DNA of 33,318 nucleotides from Nitrosovibrio sp. Nv4 (GCA_945860135.1 CAMAPK010000021.1:1-33318); one strand, 5' to 3'. Shown: positions 21,211-33,093, counted from the stretch's first letter. Made by a program: numbers and translations. Notes: generated by a model not told the origin, from the sequence alone.

Positions 21211-21785
21211 GAAAATGCCTTTCTGATTTCCTCGCTCTCCTCCATGCGAGCTACGACTTCTTCTTTTGAAAGCTGTTGCTCATCGCTGCCATCTAAAGAA
21301 AGCAGATAATCTATCGGGGAGCCGATACCGTGCCTTGTTTTTGTAACGTGCCACGGTTGGCCTTTAAGGTGCGACACGTCAGACATCTGCTCTGCCTTTG
21401 CTTCCATGAAAATGAAAGCCAACTGCTCCATGAGGCGTAGTTCACGTTTAGTGAAAAAACGCGGATTGAATGTGCCTTTAACTTCTATTTTTGCCGGGGT
21501 ATAGGCCTTGCCGGTTTCAGTTTCAATCTCGGAATATTCATGGATAGTTATTTTTCCATCCAGAACGTGTTGTGTCTTTATTTCTCTGTACAGTATTTCA
21601 GGAACAGGTCCACGCGGCAGTGCGCTATAGACAAGACCTGTTACAGACCGGGCTGTTTGGCGGAAATGGGTGAAATCCAAGAAGTATAGAAGCTTGAAGA
21701 GCTTGATGAGACCGCAGTATTTCGTCTTTTTCGAGAAATACTTGATGGCCTCAATTAACTTTTCGCGCTCACGAGAAATCAGCAT
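21207..21785 (-). CDS. Panacea-domain (DUF4065/SocA-like) protein, candidate antitoxin
   Basis: 192 residues from the ATG at 21785. The first 100 residues fit the Panacea/SocA-like fold: MLISREREKLIEAIKYFSKK, then LIKLFKLLYFLDFTHFRQT, then GLVYSALPRGPVPEIL, ending with RELRLMEQLAFIF. Panacea domains act as exchangeable antitoxins that neutralise diverse toxins directly. The coupled gene downstream is the likely partner. An earlier start (21869) would add a hydrophobic stretch foreign to the family. No strong Shine-Dalgarno sequence marks the chosen start, so the N-terminus is the uncertain part. Confidence 0.75.
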   Translation of the reverse strand: MLISREREKLIEAIKYFSKKTKYCGLIKLFKLLYFLDFTHFRQTARSVTGLVYSALPRGPVPEILYREIKTQHVLDGKITIHEYSEIETETGKAYTPAKIEVKGTFNPRFFTKRELRLMEQLAFIFMEAKAEQMSDVSHLKGQPWHVTKTRHGIGSPIDYLLSLDGSDEQQLSKEEVVARMEESEEIRKAFS

Positions 21786-21912
21786 AAATTCATTATCGGT
21801 CAAAACTAGGAAAACTAAAAGGACGAAAGTAGCGCCCATCTCAAACATGAAAAGACTGTTACATTTCAAACTGAGACACTTTCTAATTTTTATTCTGTTG
21901 ACGACCTTGGTT

Positions 21913-21970
21913 TCCCTTCGACCCTTCGGCAGGGCTTCAGGGCAGGCTTGGCTCAGGACAGTCCCTTCGA
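21913..21970. repeat. Short dispersed-repeat-like unit at the island edge
   Basis: CCCTTCGACCC is followed by TTCGGCAGGGC, TTCAGGGCAGGC and GGCTCAGGACAG, then CCCTTCGA again. This family of CCTTCGACA / CTCAGGACAG units is found scattered in intergenic DNA of many proteobacteria. Here it sits between hisD and the Panacea gene, close to where foreign DNA meets the his operon. Only one cluster is in the window, so the call is by resemblance. Confidence 0.35.
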
Positions 21971-21992
21971 TACGCTCTTGGAGACTTGGCGG

Positions 21993-23300
21993 TTAATCGC
22001 CTTTCTTGAAACGATATTCCGCTGCCATCGCGTGCGCCTGCAAACCTTCTCCCCGAGCCAGAGTGGAAGCAATCTCGCCAAGTTTCGCCGCACCCTGTGC
22101 CGACACCTGGATGAGGCTGCTGCGTTTCTGGAAATCATACACACCCAATGGCGACGAAAAGCGGGCAGTGCGGGAAGTGGGCAGTACGTGATTGGGACCT
22201 GCACAATAATCGCCGAGGGCTTCGGAAGTGTAGCGTCCGAGGAAAATCGCACCGGCATGGCGGATTTTTTCTGCCCATTGTTCCGGCTGTTCAACGGATA
22301 GCTCCAGGTGTTCCGGTGCGATACGATTGGCGATGGCGCAGGCCTCTTCCAGATCGCGCACCCGAATCAGCGCCCCGCGGCTTTCGAGCGAGGTGCGTAT
22401 CACGGCATGGCGCGACATTGTGGGCAGTTGCCGGGCGATACTGGCTGCCACTGCATCGATGAAAGCCGCATCAGGGGAAAGCAGAATGGCCTGCGCCATT
22501 TCATCGTGCTCAGCTTGCGAAAACAGATCCATTGCAATCCAGTCTGGATCGGTTCTGCCGTCGCAGATCACCAGAATTTCCGATGGCCCTGCGATCATAT
22601 CAATCCCTACTGTGCCAAATACCCGGCGCTTGGCTGCCGCCACATAAGCATTGCCGGGCCCGACGATCTTGTCCACTTGCGGCACAGTCGCAGTACCGTA
22701 AGCCAGCGCCGCAACCGCCTGGGCACCGCCGATGGTGAACACGCGATCGATCTCGCAAATCGCTGCTGCTGCCAGTACCAGTTCATTTTTTTCGCCGCCT
22801 GGAGTCGGCACCACCATGATGAGTTCGCCCACTCCCGCTACCTTGGCAGGAATCGCATTCATCAATACCGACGAAGGATAAGATGCTTTGCCGCCGGGCA
22901 CATACAGGCCGACCCGATCCAGCGGGGTTATTTTCTGGCCAAGCAGCGTGCCGTCAGGTTCGGTATAGTTCCAGGATTGCGCCAGTTGTTTCTCATGGTA
23001 AGCGCGTACCCGCCCAGCGGCTTGCTCCAGGGATTCCCGCTGCGCCGCTGGCAAATCCCGCAAGGCTTGCTGCAGGCGGTTTCTGGGCAATTCAAGCTGG
23101 ACCACTGAAGCGACATCCAGATGGTCGAAGCGGCACGTGTATTCCAGCAGCGCTTCATCACCGCGTTTTTTAATGTCTGCGAGAATGTCGCTGACAGTCG
23201 CATCCACTGCCGCATCCTGTGTACCTTCAAAGGCCAGCAGTTTGTCCAGCGTCGCACCGAATCCGGTATCGGTGGAAGACAGTCGCTTAATCTGGATCAT
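21993..23300 (-). CDS. hisD: Histidinol dehydrogenase
   Basis: 435 residues, starting [14 protein letters not shown]. It carries the family signatures [29 protein letters not shown] and the C-terminal [20 protein letters not shown], which contributes active-site and zinc-binding residues. It makes the last two NAD-dependent oxidations, histidinol to histidine. It lies 54 bases after hisG. In related genomes hisC follows closely; here about 7.5 kb intervenes. Confidence 0.97.
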   Translation of the reverse strand: MIQIKRLSSTDTGFGATLDKLLAFEGTQDAAVDATVSDILADIKKRGDEALLEYTCRFDHLDVASVVQLELPRNRLQQALRDLPAAQRESLEQAAGRVRAYHEKQLAQSWNYTEPDGTLLGQKITPLDRVGLYVPGGKASYPSSVLMNAIPAKVAGVGELIMVVPTPGGEKNELVLAAAAICEIDRVFTIGGAQAVAALAYGTATVPQVDKIVGPGNAYVAAAKRRVFGTVGIDMIAGPSEILVICDGRTDPDWIAMDLFSQAEHDEMAQAILLSPDAAFIDAVAASIARQLPTMSRHAVIRTSLESRGALIRVRDLEEACAIANRIAPEHLELSVEQPEQWAEKIRHAGAIFLGRYTSEALGDYCAGPNHVLPTSRTARFSSPLGVYDFQKRSSLIQVSAQGAAKLGEIASTLARGEGLQAHAMAAEYRFKKGD

Positions 23301-23354
23301 AAGGAGATAGAGGGGTTGGGTTTTGTGTCACTGCTGTTGATGTACTCCAGCGGT

Positions 23355-24002
23355 TCACTGTGTTACGACTGCTGCCGAGAATGCCTCCAGCATCGGCTGG
23401 ATTGTGTTCCGTTTCAGTTTCAATGCTGCCTGATTGATGACCAGCCGGGCCGAAATCGGCATGATCTCTTCCACCGCTTTAAGATGATTGGCCTTCAAAG
23501 TGTTGCCGCTGGAAACAAGATCGACAATCGCATCTGCTAATCCTACCAGCGGCGCAAGCTCCATTGAGCCGTAAAGTTTGATCAGATCCACATGCATCCC
23601 TTTTTCGGCAAAGTGCTCGCGCGCCGTTTGTAGATACTTGGTCGCCACCCGTAGTCGTGCTCCCTGGCGCACAGCGGATTCGTAGTCGAAGTCGTCGTGC
23701 ACTGCCACCATCATGCGGCAGCAGGCGATGTTCAGATCCAGCGGCTGATAAAGCCCTGCGCCACCGTGTTCCAGCAGTACGTCCTTGCCAGCGATACCCA
23801 TGTCGGCTGCGCCGTATTGCACATAAGTCGGCACATCGGCGGCGCGTACGATGATCAGTCGCACATCCGCCCGATTGGTAGCGAGTATCAGCTTGCGTGA
23901 GGTTTCAGGATTGTCGAGCGCAACCACACCTGCTGCTTTCAACAGCGGTGCGGTATCGTCAAAAATGCGGCCCTTGGAAAGGGCGATGGTGATACCGGTC
24001 AT
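23355..24002 (-). CDS. hisG: ATP phosphoribosyltransferase, short form
   Basis: 215 residues, the short HisG class, which lacks the C-terminal regulatory domain and needs HisZ for activity and histidine feedback. Seen motifs are [11 protein letters not shown] at the N-terminus, [15 protein letters not shown], and [16 protein letters not shown], the PRPP-binding region. It carries out the first committed step of histidine synthesis. No hisZ is in this window. It is the first his gene after murA. Confidence 0.96.
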   Translation of the reverse strand: MTGITIALSKGRIFDDTAPLLKAAGVVALDNPETSRKLILATNRADVRLIIVRAADVPTYVQYGAADMGIAGKDVLLEHGGAGLYQPLDLNIACCRMMVAVHDDFDYESAVRQGARLRVATKYLQTAREHFAEKGMHVDLIKLYGSMELAPLVGLADAIVDLVSSGNTLKANHLKAVEEIMPISARLVINQAALKLKRNTIQPMLEAFSAAVVTQ

Positions 24003-24051
24003 GATGGGAATCCATGAAAAGTCATATTTTACCGCAGAGAGCAGGCATGTT

Positions 24052-25356
<1,305 letters not shown>

Positions 25357-25425
25357 TCAGAGGGCTGGTAATGGATTTCTGGTTGAAATGTGCCGAGGTT
25401 CCCTTCATCATATCGCAAAGGTCGC

Positions 25426-25434
25426 TGCTATAAA
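25426..25434 (+). promoter_or_regulatory. Candidate extended -10 promoter of ridA-recG
   Basis: TGCTATAAA is a near-consensus extended -10 (TGn then TATAAA). It lies in the 202-bp divergent gap between murA and ridA and predicts a start near 25441, about 66 bases before ridA. No good -35 accompanies it, which extended -10 promoters tolerate. A second weak pair, TTGAAA (25383) with CATCAT (25406), lies just upstream. Confidence 0.4.
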
Positions 25435-25507
25435 CCAAATTTGTGAGTATCTGCTTCGCATTTTCGACCCGGCAGTACGCGAGCACTCAAACACTTCAGG
25501 AGATCAA

Positions 25508-25897
25508 ATGAAAAAACAGACGATACAGACGGCCGATGCACCCCAGGCTATCGGCACCTATTCCCAGGCGATACGCGTCGGCGCAGGGGAGACGGTCTAT
25601 CTTTCCGGTCAGATCGGACTGGATCCTTTTACCATGCAGATGGTGGAGGGGATCGAGGCGCAAATCCAGCAGGTGTTTCTGAACCTGAAAGCGGTGGCAG
25701 TGGCGAGTGGCGGCGACCTGGGCGATATCGTCAAATTGAATGTCTATCTGACCGATCTTGTCCATTTCACCAGAGTCAACGAAATCATGGCGAGCTACTT
25801 CAGCCAGCCTTATCCGGCGCGTGCAGCGGTTGGTGTGGCGGCCCTTCCACGCGGAGCATTGGTGGAAATGGATGCGGTGATGGTGCTGCAAGGATGA
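25508..25897 (+). CDS. ridA: RidA-family enamine/imine deaminase
   Basis: 129 residues of the RidA/YjgF family: [19 protein letters not shown] near the start, then [22 protein letters not shown], with the key Arg105 and the conserved Glu120. It hydrolyses reactive enamines released by PLP enzymes such as threonine dehydratase. AGGAG five bases before the ATG fixes the start; in-frame codons back to 25289 are non-coding. Its stop codon falls in a tandem heptamer repeat shared with the recG start. Confidence 0.95.
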   Translation: MKKQTIQTADAPQAIGTYSQAIRVGAGETVYLSGQIGLDPFTMQMVEGIEAQIQQVFLNLKAVAVASGGDLGDIVKLNVYLTDLVHFTRVNEIMASYFSQPYPARAAVGVAALPRGALVEMDAVMVLQG

Positions 25898-25928
25898 AGG
25901 ATGAAGGATGAAGGGTGAAGGGTGAAGG

Positions 25929-25933
<5 letters not shown>
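25892..25933 (+). repeat. Tandem heptanucleotide repeat between ridA and recG
   Basis: Six perfect 7-base units: three GGATGAA (25892-25912) then three GGGTGAA (25913-25933), followed by a partial GGGT. The first unit contains the ridA stop TGA. The last contains the GTG start proposed for recG, and earlier units give purine-rich Shine-Dalgarno-like sequence and alternative ATG/GTG codons in shifting frames. Confidence 0.9.
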
Positions 25934-28013
<2,080 letters not shown>

Positions 28014-28124
28014 AGATCGTAATCGAAAGAACGGCCCGTCACTTTCTTGAAAATAATGCGTCGCACCATACCAGAGTCGGGGATGGATTCCGTGCGTTAT
28101 CGGTGTTGCTGGCGAGCTTGATAG

Positions 28125-28154
28125 TTCGTATTCTTACCGCCATGGGGCTATTAT
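28125..28154 (+). promoter_or_regulatory. Weak candidate promoter for cas9-cas1-cas2
   Basis: TTCGTA (28125-28130), 18 bases, then TATTAT (28149-28154, five of six to the -10 consensus) pointing towards cas9. Transcripts from here would pass through the entire tracrRNA gene in antisense. It was found by eye with a poor -35, and other starts closer to cas9 are possible. Confidence 0.25.
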
Positions 28155-28171
28155 CGTCACGGCTGCATCTA

Positions 28172-28270
28172 GAAATGATAAAGCCCGGCGGGTTTCCCCG
28201 CCGGGCGGATACAGAATCTTTCGATTCTTTATTGTAGCAACGGCTCTCACCCCGGATGAACTACTACAAC
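28172..28270 (-). ncRNA. tracrRNA of the type II-C CRISPR-Cas9 system
   Basis: Read on the minus strand from about 28270, it begins with the anti-repeat (28231-28270): GTTGTAG, an extra TAG, TTCATCCGGGGTGAGAG, an internal-loop CCGTT, then GCTACAAT. The 17-base core is perfectly complementary to the array repeat and GCTACAA pairs with the repeat's 5' end. Next comes a hairpin AGAATC-GAAA-GATTCT (28213-28228) and a 10-bp perfect hairpin GCCCGGCGGG/CCCGCCGGGC (28183-28206) followed by TTTATCATTT, the terminator. The GAGA-CCGTTGCTACAATAA core strongly resembles the Neisseria meningitidis tracrRNA. Ends are estimates. Confidence 0.9.
28183..28206 (-). terminator. Terminator hairpin of the tracrRNA
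   Basis: A perfect 10-bp GC stem with a four-base loop. On the minus strand it is followed by TTTATCATTT, and on the plus strand by GGATACAG (no T-run). It therefore ends the leftward tracrRNA and not transcripts going toward cas9. It probably also serves as the final Cas9-bound hairpin of the tracrRNA, as in Neisseria. Confidence 0.8.
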
Positions 28271-28276
28271 GATTCC

Positions 28277-28305
28277 ATTATCACGGAGAATGCAATGACA
28301 AGCAA
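28277..28305 (-). promoter_or_regulatory. Promoter of the tracrRNA
   Basis: On the minus strand, TTGCTT (28300-28305), exactly 17 bases, then GATAAT (28277-28282, five of six to consensus). The start site seven bases on falls at 28270, precisely the first base of the anti-repeat. The promoter overlaps the ribosome-binding site and start codon of cas9 on the other strand. Confidence 0.55.
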
Positions 28306-31300
28306 GCAAGAAAATCTCGGTGTACTGACTTTCGGATTGGACATTGGCATTGCCTCCGTTGGCTGGGCAGTATTGGGTGAAACTCGCATCATCGATCTCG
28401 GTGTACGATGTTTCGACAAAGCTGAAACCGCCAAAGAGGGCGAATCGCTCAACCTTGCGCGCCGCACAGCACGGCTGCTGCGCAGACGTTTGCGGCGTAG
28501 AGCATGGCGGCTCACCAAGCTAGCGCGCTTGCTCAAGCGCGAAGGGTTGATTGCGGATGCCAACCTGTTCAAATACAAAATTGAGAAGAATGCCCCTGTT
28601 CCTAAATCAGCTTGGCAATTGCGCGTGGATGCGCTCGACCATCAACTGAACGCAGAGGAATGGGCGCGTGTGATTTATCACCTGTGCAAGCATCGCGGCT
28701 TCCATTGGATCAGCCGCGCCGAAGCAAAACCAGTCGAAGGCGATAGCAAGAGTGAAGGAGGTAGAGTAAAGCAAGGCTTGGCTGATACTGAAAAGCTGAA
28801 AAAGGAAAAGAACTATCGCACCGCCGCCGAAATGGTACTTGCCGAGTTTCCTGAATCACAACGCAACAAACAAGGCGATTACAGCAAAGCTCTTTCCCGT
28901 CTGTTACTCAATGATGAGTTTGTGTTGCTATTTCAACGCCAACGCGAATTTGGCAACTCGCACGCCGGTACAGAATTTCAAGAAAAAATCCTCGGCAACG
29001 GCGACAAAAAGAGTGGTTTGTTCTGGCAACAAAACCCTGCACTGGCTGGCAACGATTTGCTGAAGATGCTGGGACATTGCACCTTCGAGAAAACCGAATA
29101 CCGCGCCCCCAAGGCCAGCTTCACCGCCGAACGCCACGTCTGGCTCACCCGCCTCAACAATCTGCGCATCGTGGTAGATGGCACAACCCGTCCGCTGAAT
29201 GAAATGGAGCGGCGCATTGTACTGCTGCTGCCTTACCAGCAAGCAGGCGACTTAACCTACAAACAACTGCGCACCGCGCTAACCAAGGCGGGTTGTTTGC
29301 CTGAGTCATTCCGCTATACCGGGCTATCATATGCAAGCGGACAAAAAGCCGATGAGAAGTCAAAAGACCCGGAATCCGCGGCACTGGTGAAGATTCCCGC
29401 ATGGCAGGAATTGCGTAAAATTCTGGAGAAAAAGGAACTCGCTTCCGAGTGGCAAAAGATTTCCACCGATGCGCTGGAAGGCAAGCCACAACTGCTCGAT
29501 CAAATCGCCTGGGTGTTGAGCGTTTACAAAGACGATGCCGAAGTGGAAGCCGAGTTGCGCAAGTTGAACTTGCCCAATGCCGAAAAGATGATCGACGCAC
29601 TCCTCGATATTCGTTTCGACAAATTCAGCAACCTCTCGCTCAAGGCACTCAGCCAAATCGTGCCACTCATGGAGCAAGGCCAGCGTTACGACGAGGCCGT
29701 CGCCAACATCCCTGAATACGGCCACCACAGCCAGTTGCACAAGGTCGGCGCGGGCGAACACAAATACCTGCCGCCGTTCTACAAGGAGCGCGACCAAACC
29801 GGGCGCATGGTGTTCAACGATGACATGGACATCCCGCGCAACCCGGTGGTGCTGCGTGCGCTCAATCAGGCGCGCAAGGTGGTGAATGCGCTCATCAAAG
29901 AATACGGTTCGCCGCATGAAGTGCATATCGAAATGGCGCGCGACTTGTCGCGTCCACTCGATGAGCGGCGCGATATAGAAAAATTGCAAAAAGAATTCCG
30001 CGATAACAACGAAAAGGGCAAAGCTCAGTTTGCCCAAGACTTCAACATCGTAGGTGCGGTCAAAGGTAAAGAGTTCGAGAAGTACCAGTTGTATCGAGAA
30101 CAACAAGGCAAATGCGCTTACTCCATCGAGCCGATGGATATTCACCGCTTGTTTGAACAAGGCTACGTCGAAATCGACCACGCCCTGCCCTACTCGCGCA
30201 GCTTCGACGACAGCAAAAACAACCGGGTGCTGGTGCTTGCAAAGGAGAATCGCGACAAAGGGAACCGCACGCCCTTTGAATATCTCGGCGGCAAAGACAG
30301 CAGTGAACCCTGGCGGCAATTCGTCGCCTTCGTCGAAGGCAATAAAGCCTATCGCCTCGCCAAGCGCAGCCGCTTGTTGCGCAAGGACTTCGGCGAAAAA
30401 GAAGCGAAGGAATTCCGCGAGCGCAACCTCAACGACACGCGCTACATCTGCAAGTTCTTCAAGAACTATGTCGAGCAATATCTGCAACTGCATGAAGACA
30501 GCGAAGCCAAGCGCTGCGTGGTACTCAGCGGACAGATGACCTCATTCCTCCGCGCCCGCTGGGGCTTGGTCAAAGTGCGCGGCGACAGTGACCGTCACCA
30601 CGCGCTGGATGCCGCCGTAGTCGCCGCGTGCAGTCACGGCATGGTCAAACGCTTGTCGGATTATTCGCGCCGCAAGGAACTCGACCAAGTTCGTGAGGGC
30701 TTTGTCGATGTGGACACGGGCGAGATTGTGAACCCCGCGATGTTCCAGCAAGTACAGGAACATTTCCCCAACCCGTGGCCGCATTTCCGCGACGAAGTGA
30801 AATTACGTTTGAGTATGGATGACCCCGCCCTGCTGCGCAGCGAGATAGAAAAACTTGGCACCTATCCACCAGATGTTTTAGAGGCACTGTACCCTTTGTT
30901 CGTCTCACGTGCCCCACAACGACGCAATGGCGGCGCAGCTCACATGGACACCATCTACACCAAACCACGCGATGGCCATGTGCTAATGATTGAAGACAAA
31001 AAGGCAAAAAAAATTGCGGGAGATAGTGCCGAAAAGGTATTACGGCATGCCACAACCGAAGAAAAAGCCAGTATGGCTATTGCTCGTATCGGTGTAACGG
31101 ACAAGGACAGCAAGGGCAGCTACAAACTTACATTAGAGAAATTGGATGACATTATTGACCCACGCCGCAACGAACGCATGATTGAAGCCTTGCGCCATTG
31201 GATTGCGAGCCGCGACGAGCGCGAAAAAGCGGCAAAAGAAATTGAGGTAAGTTTCGGTCGTGGTAAAGAGAAGCGTAAGCCAACTGATGCTGAAAATGCA

Positions 31301-31867
31301 GAACTCGAACTATTGCGTGCCTTGCCACGCAAGCCTTTACAAGCCGACCCATATAGCGGCCCGTTTACCGGCCCAATCATTCGTGCTGTCAAAGTAAATG
31401 CAGGAAAAACAACCGGTCTCTCAGTGCGAAACGGCATAGCGGCCAACGACACCATGCTACGCGTGGATGTATTCAAGCATAAGAAGGACAGCAAATTCCA
31501 TCTCGTACCTGTTTATGTGTATCACAGCGTAGCGAACGTGCTGCCTAATCGGGCTATTGTGGCGCATAAAGACGAGAGCGAATGGACGCTTCTGGACGAA
31601 AAATACGATTTCTGTTTTTCGCTTTATTCGAATGATTTGTTGCGAGTATCGTTGAGAAATGAAATCCACTTTGGATACTACTCAGGTTGTGATCGAAATG
31701 CCGGAGCCATCAACATTTGGGCACATGATCGCAATCAGCAAATTGGCGTAGACGGTCTGATTCGCGGCATCGGTGTTAAAACGGCATTGAACATCGAGAA
31801 ATTCAACGTCGATGTCCTCGGCAATCGCTACCCTGCCCCGCCGGAGAAACGTCGTGACTTGGCGTAG
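28295..31867 (+). CDS. cas9: Type II-C Cas9 endonuclease
   Basis: 1190 residues from the ATG at 28295 (GGAG six bases upstream); an in-frame ATG at 28256 lies inside the tracrRNA anti-repeat and is rejected. RuvC-I Asp16 (FGLDIGIASVGWAV), arginine-rich bridge helix (RRTARLLRRRLRRRAWRL), RuvC-II Glu546 (HIEMARDL), HNH His629 (YVEIDHALPYSRSFDDSKNN) and RuvC-III His769/Asp772 (DRHHALDA) are all intact. It resembles NmeCas9 throughout, including GIGVKTAL near the C-terminus, but is about 108 residues longer. The extra length is mainly in the region before the PAM-interacting domain (about residues 900-1040). Asp1133 (GCDRNAG) occupies the place of NmeCas9 His1024, which reads the PAM. It is the first gene of cas9-cas1-cas2. 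Confidence 0.97.
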   Translation: MTSKQENLGVLTFGLDIGIASVGWAVLGETRIIDLGVRCFDKAETAKEGESLNLARRTARLLRRRLRRRAWRLTKLARLLKREGLIADANLFKYKIEKNAPVPKSAWQLRVDALDHQLNAEEWARVIYHLCKHRGFHWISRAEAKPVEGDSKSEGGRVKQGLADTEKLKKEKNYRTAAEMVLAEFPESQRNKQGDYSKALSRLLLNDEFVLLFQRQREFGNSHAGTEFQEKILGNGDKKSGLFWQQNPALAGNDLLKMLGHCTFEKTEYRAPKASFTAERHVWLTRLNNLRIVVDGTTRPLNEMERRIVLLLPYQQAGDLTYKQLRTALTKAGCLPESFRYTGLSYASGQKADEKSKDPESAALVKIPAWQELRKILEKKELASEWQKISTDALEGKPQLLDQIAWVLSVYKDDAEVEAELRKLNLPNAEKMIDALLDIRFDKFSNLSLKALSQIVPLMEQGQRYDEAVANIPEYGHHSQLHKVGAGEHKYLPPFYKERDQTGRMVFNDDMDIPRNPVVLRALNQARKVVNALIKEYGSPHEVHIEMARDLSRPLDERRDIEKLQKEFRDNNEKGKAQFAQDFNIVGAVKGKEFEKYQLYREQQGKCAYSIEPMDIHRLFEQGYVEIDHALPYSRSFDDSKNNRVLVLAKENRDKGNRTPFEYLGGKDSSEPWRQFVAFVEGNKAYRLAKRSRLLRKDFGEKEAKEFRERNLNDTRYICKFFKNYVEQYLQLHEDSEAKRCVVLSGQMTSFLRARWGLVKVRGDSDRHHALDAAVVAACSHGMVKRLSDYSRRKELDQVREGFVDVDTGEIVNPAMFQQVQEHFPNPWPHFRDEVKLRLSMDDPALLRSEIEKLGTYPPDVLEALYPLFVSRAPQRRNGGAAHMDTIYTKPRDGHVLMIEDKKAKKIAGDSAEKVLRHATTEEKASMAIARIGVTDKDSKGSYKLTLEKLDDIIDPRRNERMIEALRHWIASRDEREKAAKEIEVSFGRGKEKRKPTDAENAELELLRALPRKPLQADPYSGPFTGPIIRAVKVNAGKTTGLSVRNGIAANDTMLRVDVFKHKKDSKFHLVPVYVYHSVANVLPNRAIVAHKDESEWTLLDEKYDFCFSLYSNDLLRVSLRNEIHFGYYSGCDRNAGAINIWAHDRNQQIGVDGLIRGIGVKTALNIEKFNVDVLGNRYPAPPEKRRDLA

Positions 31868-32759
31868 CGTCGTCATCTCGCGCCCAGCCAAGTTGCGGCG
31901 CGAACAATTCCGCCTTGCCATCGAGCAGGAACAAACTGCCTTCGTGCCGTTTGAGGATATCGCGGTGATCGTGCTCAACCACCGCAAAATCATGCTCACC
32001 CATCCGGTGCTTTCGGCCTGCGGCGAATACGGCATCAGCCTTTTCGCCACTAGCGACACGCACCATCCCAGTGGCGTGTTCCTGCCTTTCTTGTCACACT
32101 CGCGCGCCACTCGCTGGCTACGCCTGCAACTCAATTTGCCGCGCCCTGCCGCCAAGCAGACTTGGGCAATTATCGTGCGCCAGAAGATCGCCAATCAAGC
32201 TGCCTGCTTGCATTTCACGGGGCGCGAAGGTGCAGATCGGCTGGACTCTTACGCACGGCGTGTGCGTTCCGGAGATGCAGGTAATCTGGAAGGCCAATCC
32301 GCCGCTTTTTATTTCGTGCAGCTTTTCGGCAAGGGTTTTCACCGCGAGCAAGCCCGCTTTGCCAATTCCGCACTCGATTACGGCTACGCGGTATTGCGCG
32401 GCACAATTGCACGAGGCTTGGTCGCACATGGCTTGCTGCCATCCCTCGGCATCTTTCACGCGAGCGAACAGAACGCTTTCAACCTGGCCGATGATGTGAT
32501 CGAACCATTCCGTCCGGTGGTGGATTTGTTCGTGGCGAAGCACATGTCGCTGGCTGGCGATGAGCTGAACCCGCAAGACAAAGCGGCGTTGGTCGGGCTG
32601 CTCAATGTGGATGTAGGGATGCCGCGCGGCAAGATGTCCGTGCTATCCGCCATCGAACACAGCATAGAAAGCTTGGCACGCATCTACGACGGTGGCAGCG
32701 AATCGCTGCTGGAACTGCCCACCCTCATAGGACTGGAACAGCACCGGCTGGAGTGCTGA
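31854..32759 (+). CDS. cas1: Type II CRISPR integrase Cas1
   Basis: 301 residues from a GTG at 31854, with GGAG seven bases upstream; it overlaps the cas9 end by 14 bases. The start gives VTWRSVVISRPAKL, the usual type II-C beginning. The metal-binding residues of the integrase site are visible: Glu146 (LEGQSAAFY), His202 (FHASEQNAFN) and the acidic residues of LADDVIEPFRP (213-217). Cas1 with Cas2 inserts new spacers. A longer reading from an ATG at 31812 would overlap cas9 further and adds unrelated residues. Confidence 0.96.
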   Translation: MTWRSVVISRPAKLRREQFRLAIEQEQTAFVPFEDIAVIVLNHRKIMLTHPVLSACGEYGISLFATSDTHHPSGVFLPFLSHSRATRWLRLQLNLPRPAAKQTWAIIVRQKIANQAACLHFTGREGADRLDSYARRVRSGDAGNLEGQSAAFYFVQLFGKGFHREQARFANSALDYGYAVLRGTIARGLVAHGLLPSLGIFHASEQNAFNLADDVIEPFRPVVDLFVAKHMSLAGDELNPQDKAALVGLLNVDVGMPRGKMSVLSAIEHSIESLARIYDGGSESLLELPTLIGLEQHRLEC

Positions 32760-32760
32760 A

Positions 32761-33093
32761 ATGAGCGAGGAGACACGACGGTTTATGCGACTACTTGTGC
32801 TCTTTGATCTGCCCGTTGTCACCAAGGCCGAACGCCGTGCCTACACCCTGTTCCGCCGTTTTCTGATTAACGACGGCTACGACATGATTCAATTTTCGGT
32901 ATACGGCCGCATCGTGAACGGCAACGACGCGCTGGAGAAACACATGAAGCGATTGGTAAACAGCCTGCCACCAGACGGCTCAGTGCGTTGCCTGAATGTA
33001 ACGGAGAAGCAGTTTGCCAGCATGAAAATGCTGGTCGGCTTGCCACTTTTTCAGGAAAAAGCGGTCAAGGTCAACCAAATGCTGCTGTTTTAA
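32761..33093 (+). CDS. cas2: CRISPR adaptation protein Cas2
   Basis: 110 residues starting one base after the cas1 stop. It is the ferredoxin-like Cas2 fold with the conserved LLVLFDLPVVT (Asp16) and RRAYTLFRRFLINDGYDMIQFSVY. It bridges two Cas1 dimers in the adaptation complex. Neither csn2 nor cas4 follows, which with the compact cas9-cas1-cas2 set defines subtype II-C. Confidence 0.96.
   Translation: MSEETRRFMRLLVLFDLPVVTKAERRAYTLFRRFLINDGYDMIQFSVYGRIVNGNDALEKHMKRLVNSLPPDGSVRCLNVTEKQFASMKMLVGLPLFQEKAVKVNQMLLF

Noticed and set aside
28014-28171. Open frame between recG and the tracrRNA terminator as a possible gene remnant
   Set aside because: Translates without stop for a while (ERTARHFLENN...), but matches nothing recognisable and has no start with a ribosome-binding site.
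28183-28206. Hairpin as the recG terminator
   Set aside because: The T-rich tail is only on the minus-strand side, so it fits leftward tracrRNA termination better; a secondary effect on recG transcripts is possible.
28256-28294. Upstream ATG extending cas9 by 13 codons
   Set aside because: Lies in the tracrRNA anti-repeat and has no ribosome-binding site, whereas the ATG at 28295 has GGAG at proper distance and gives Asp16 as in NmeCas9.
29360-30493. 377-codon minus-strand ORF inside cas9
   Set aside because: Antisense to the RuvC-II and HNH region of an intact cas9; no own features.
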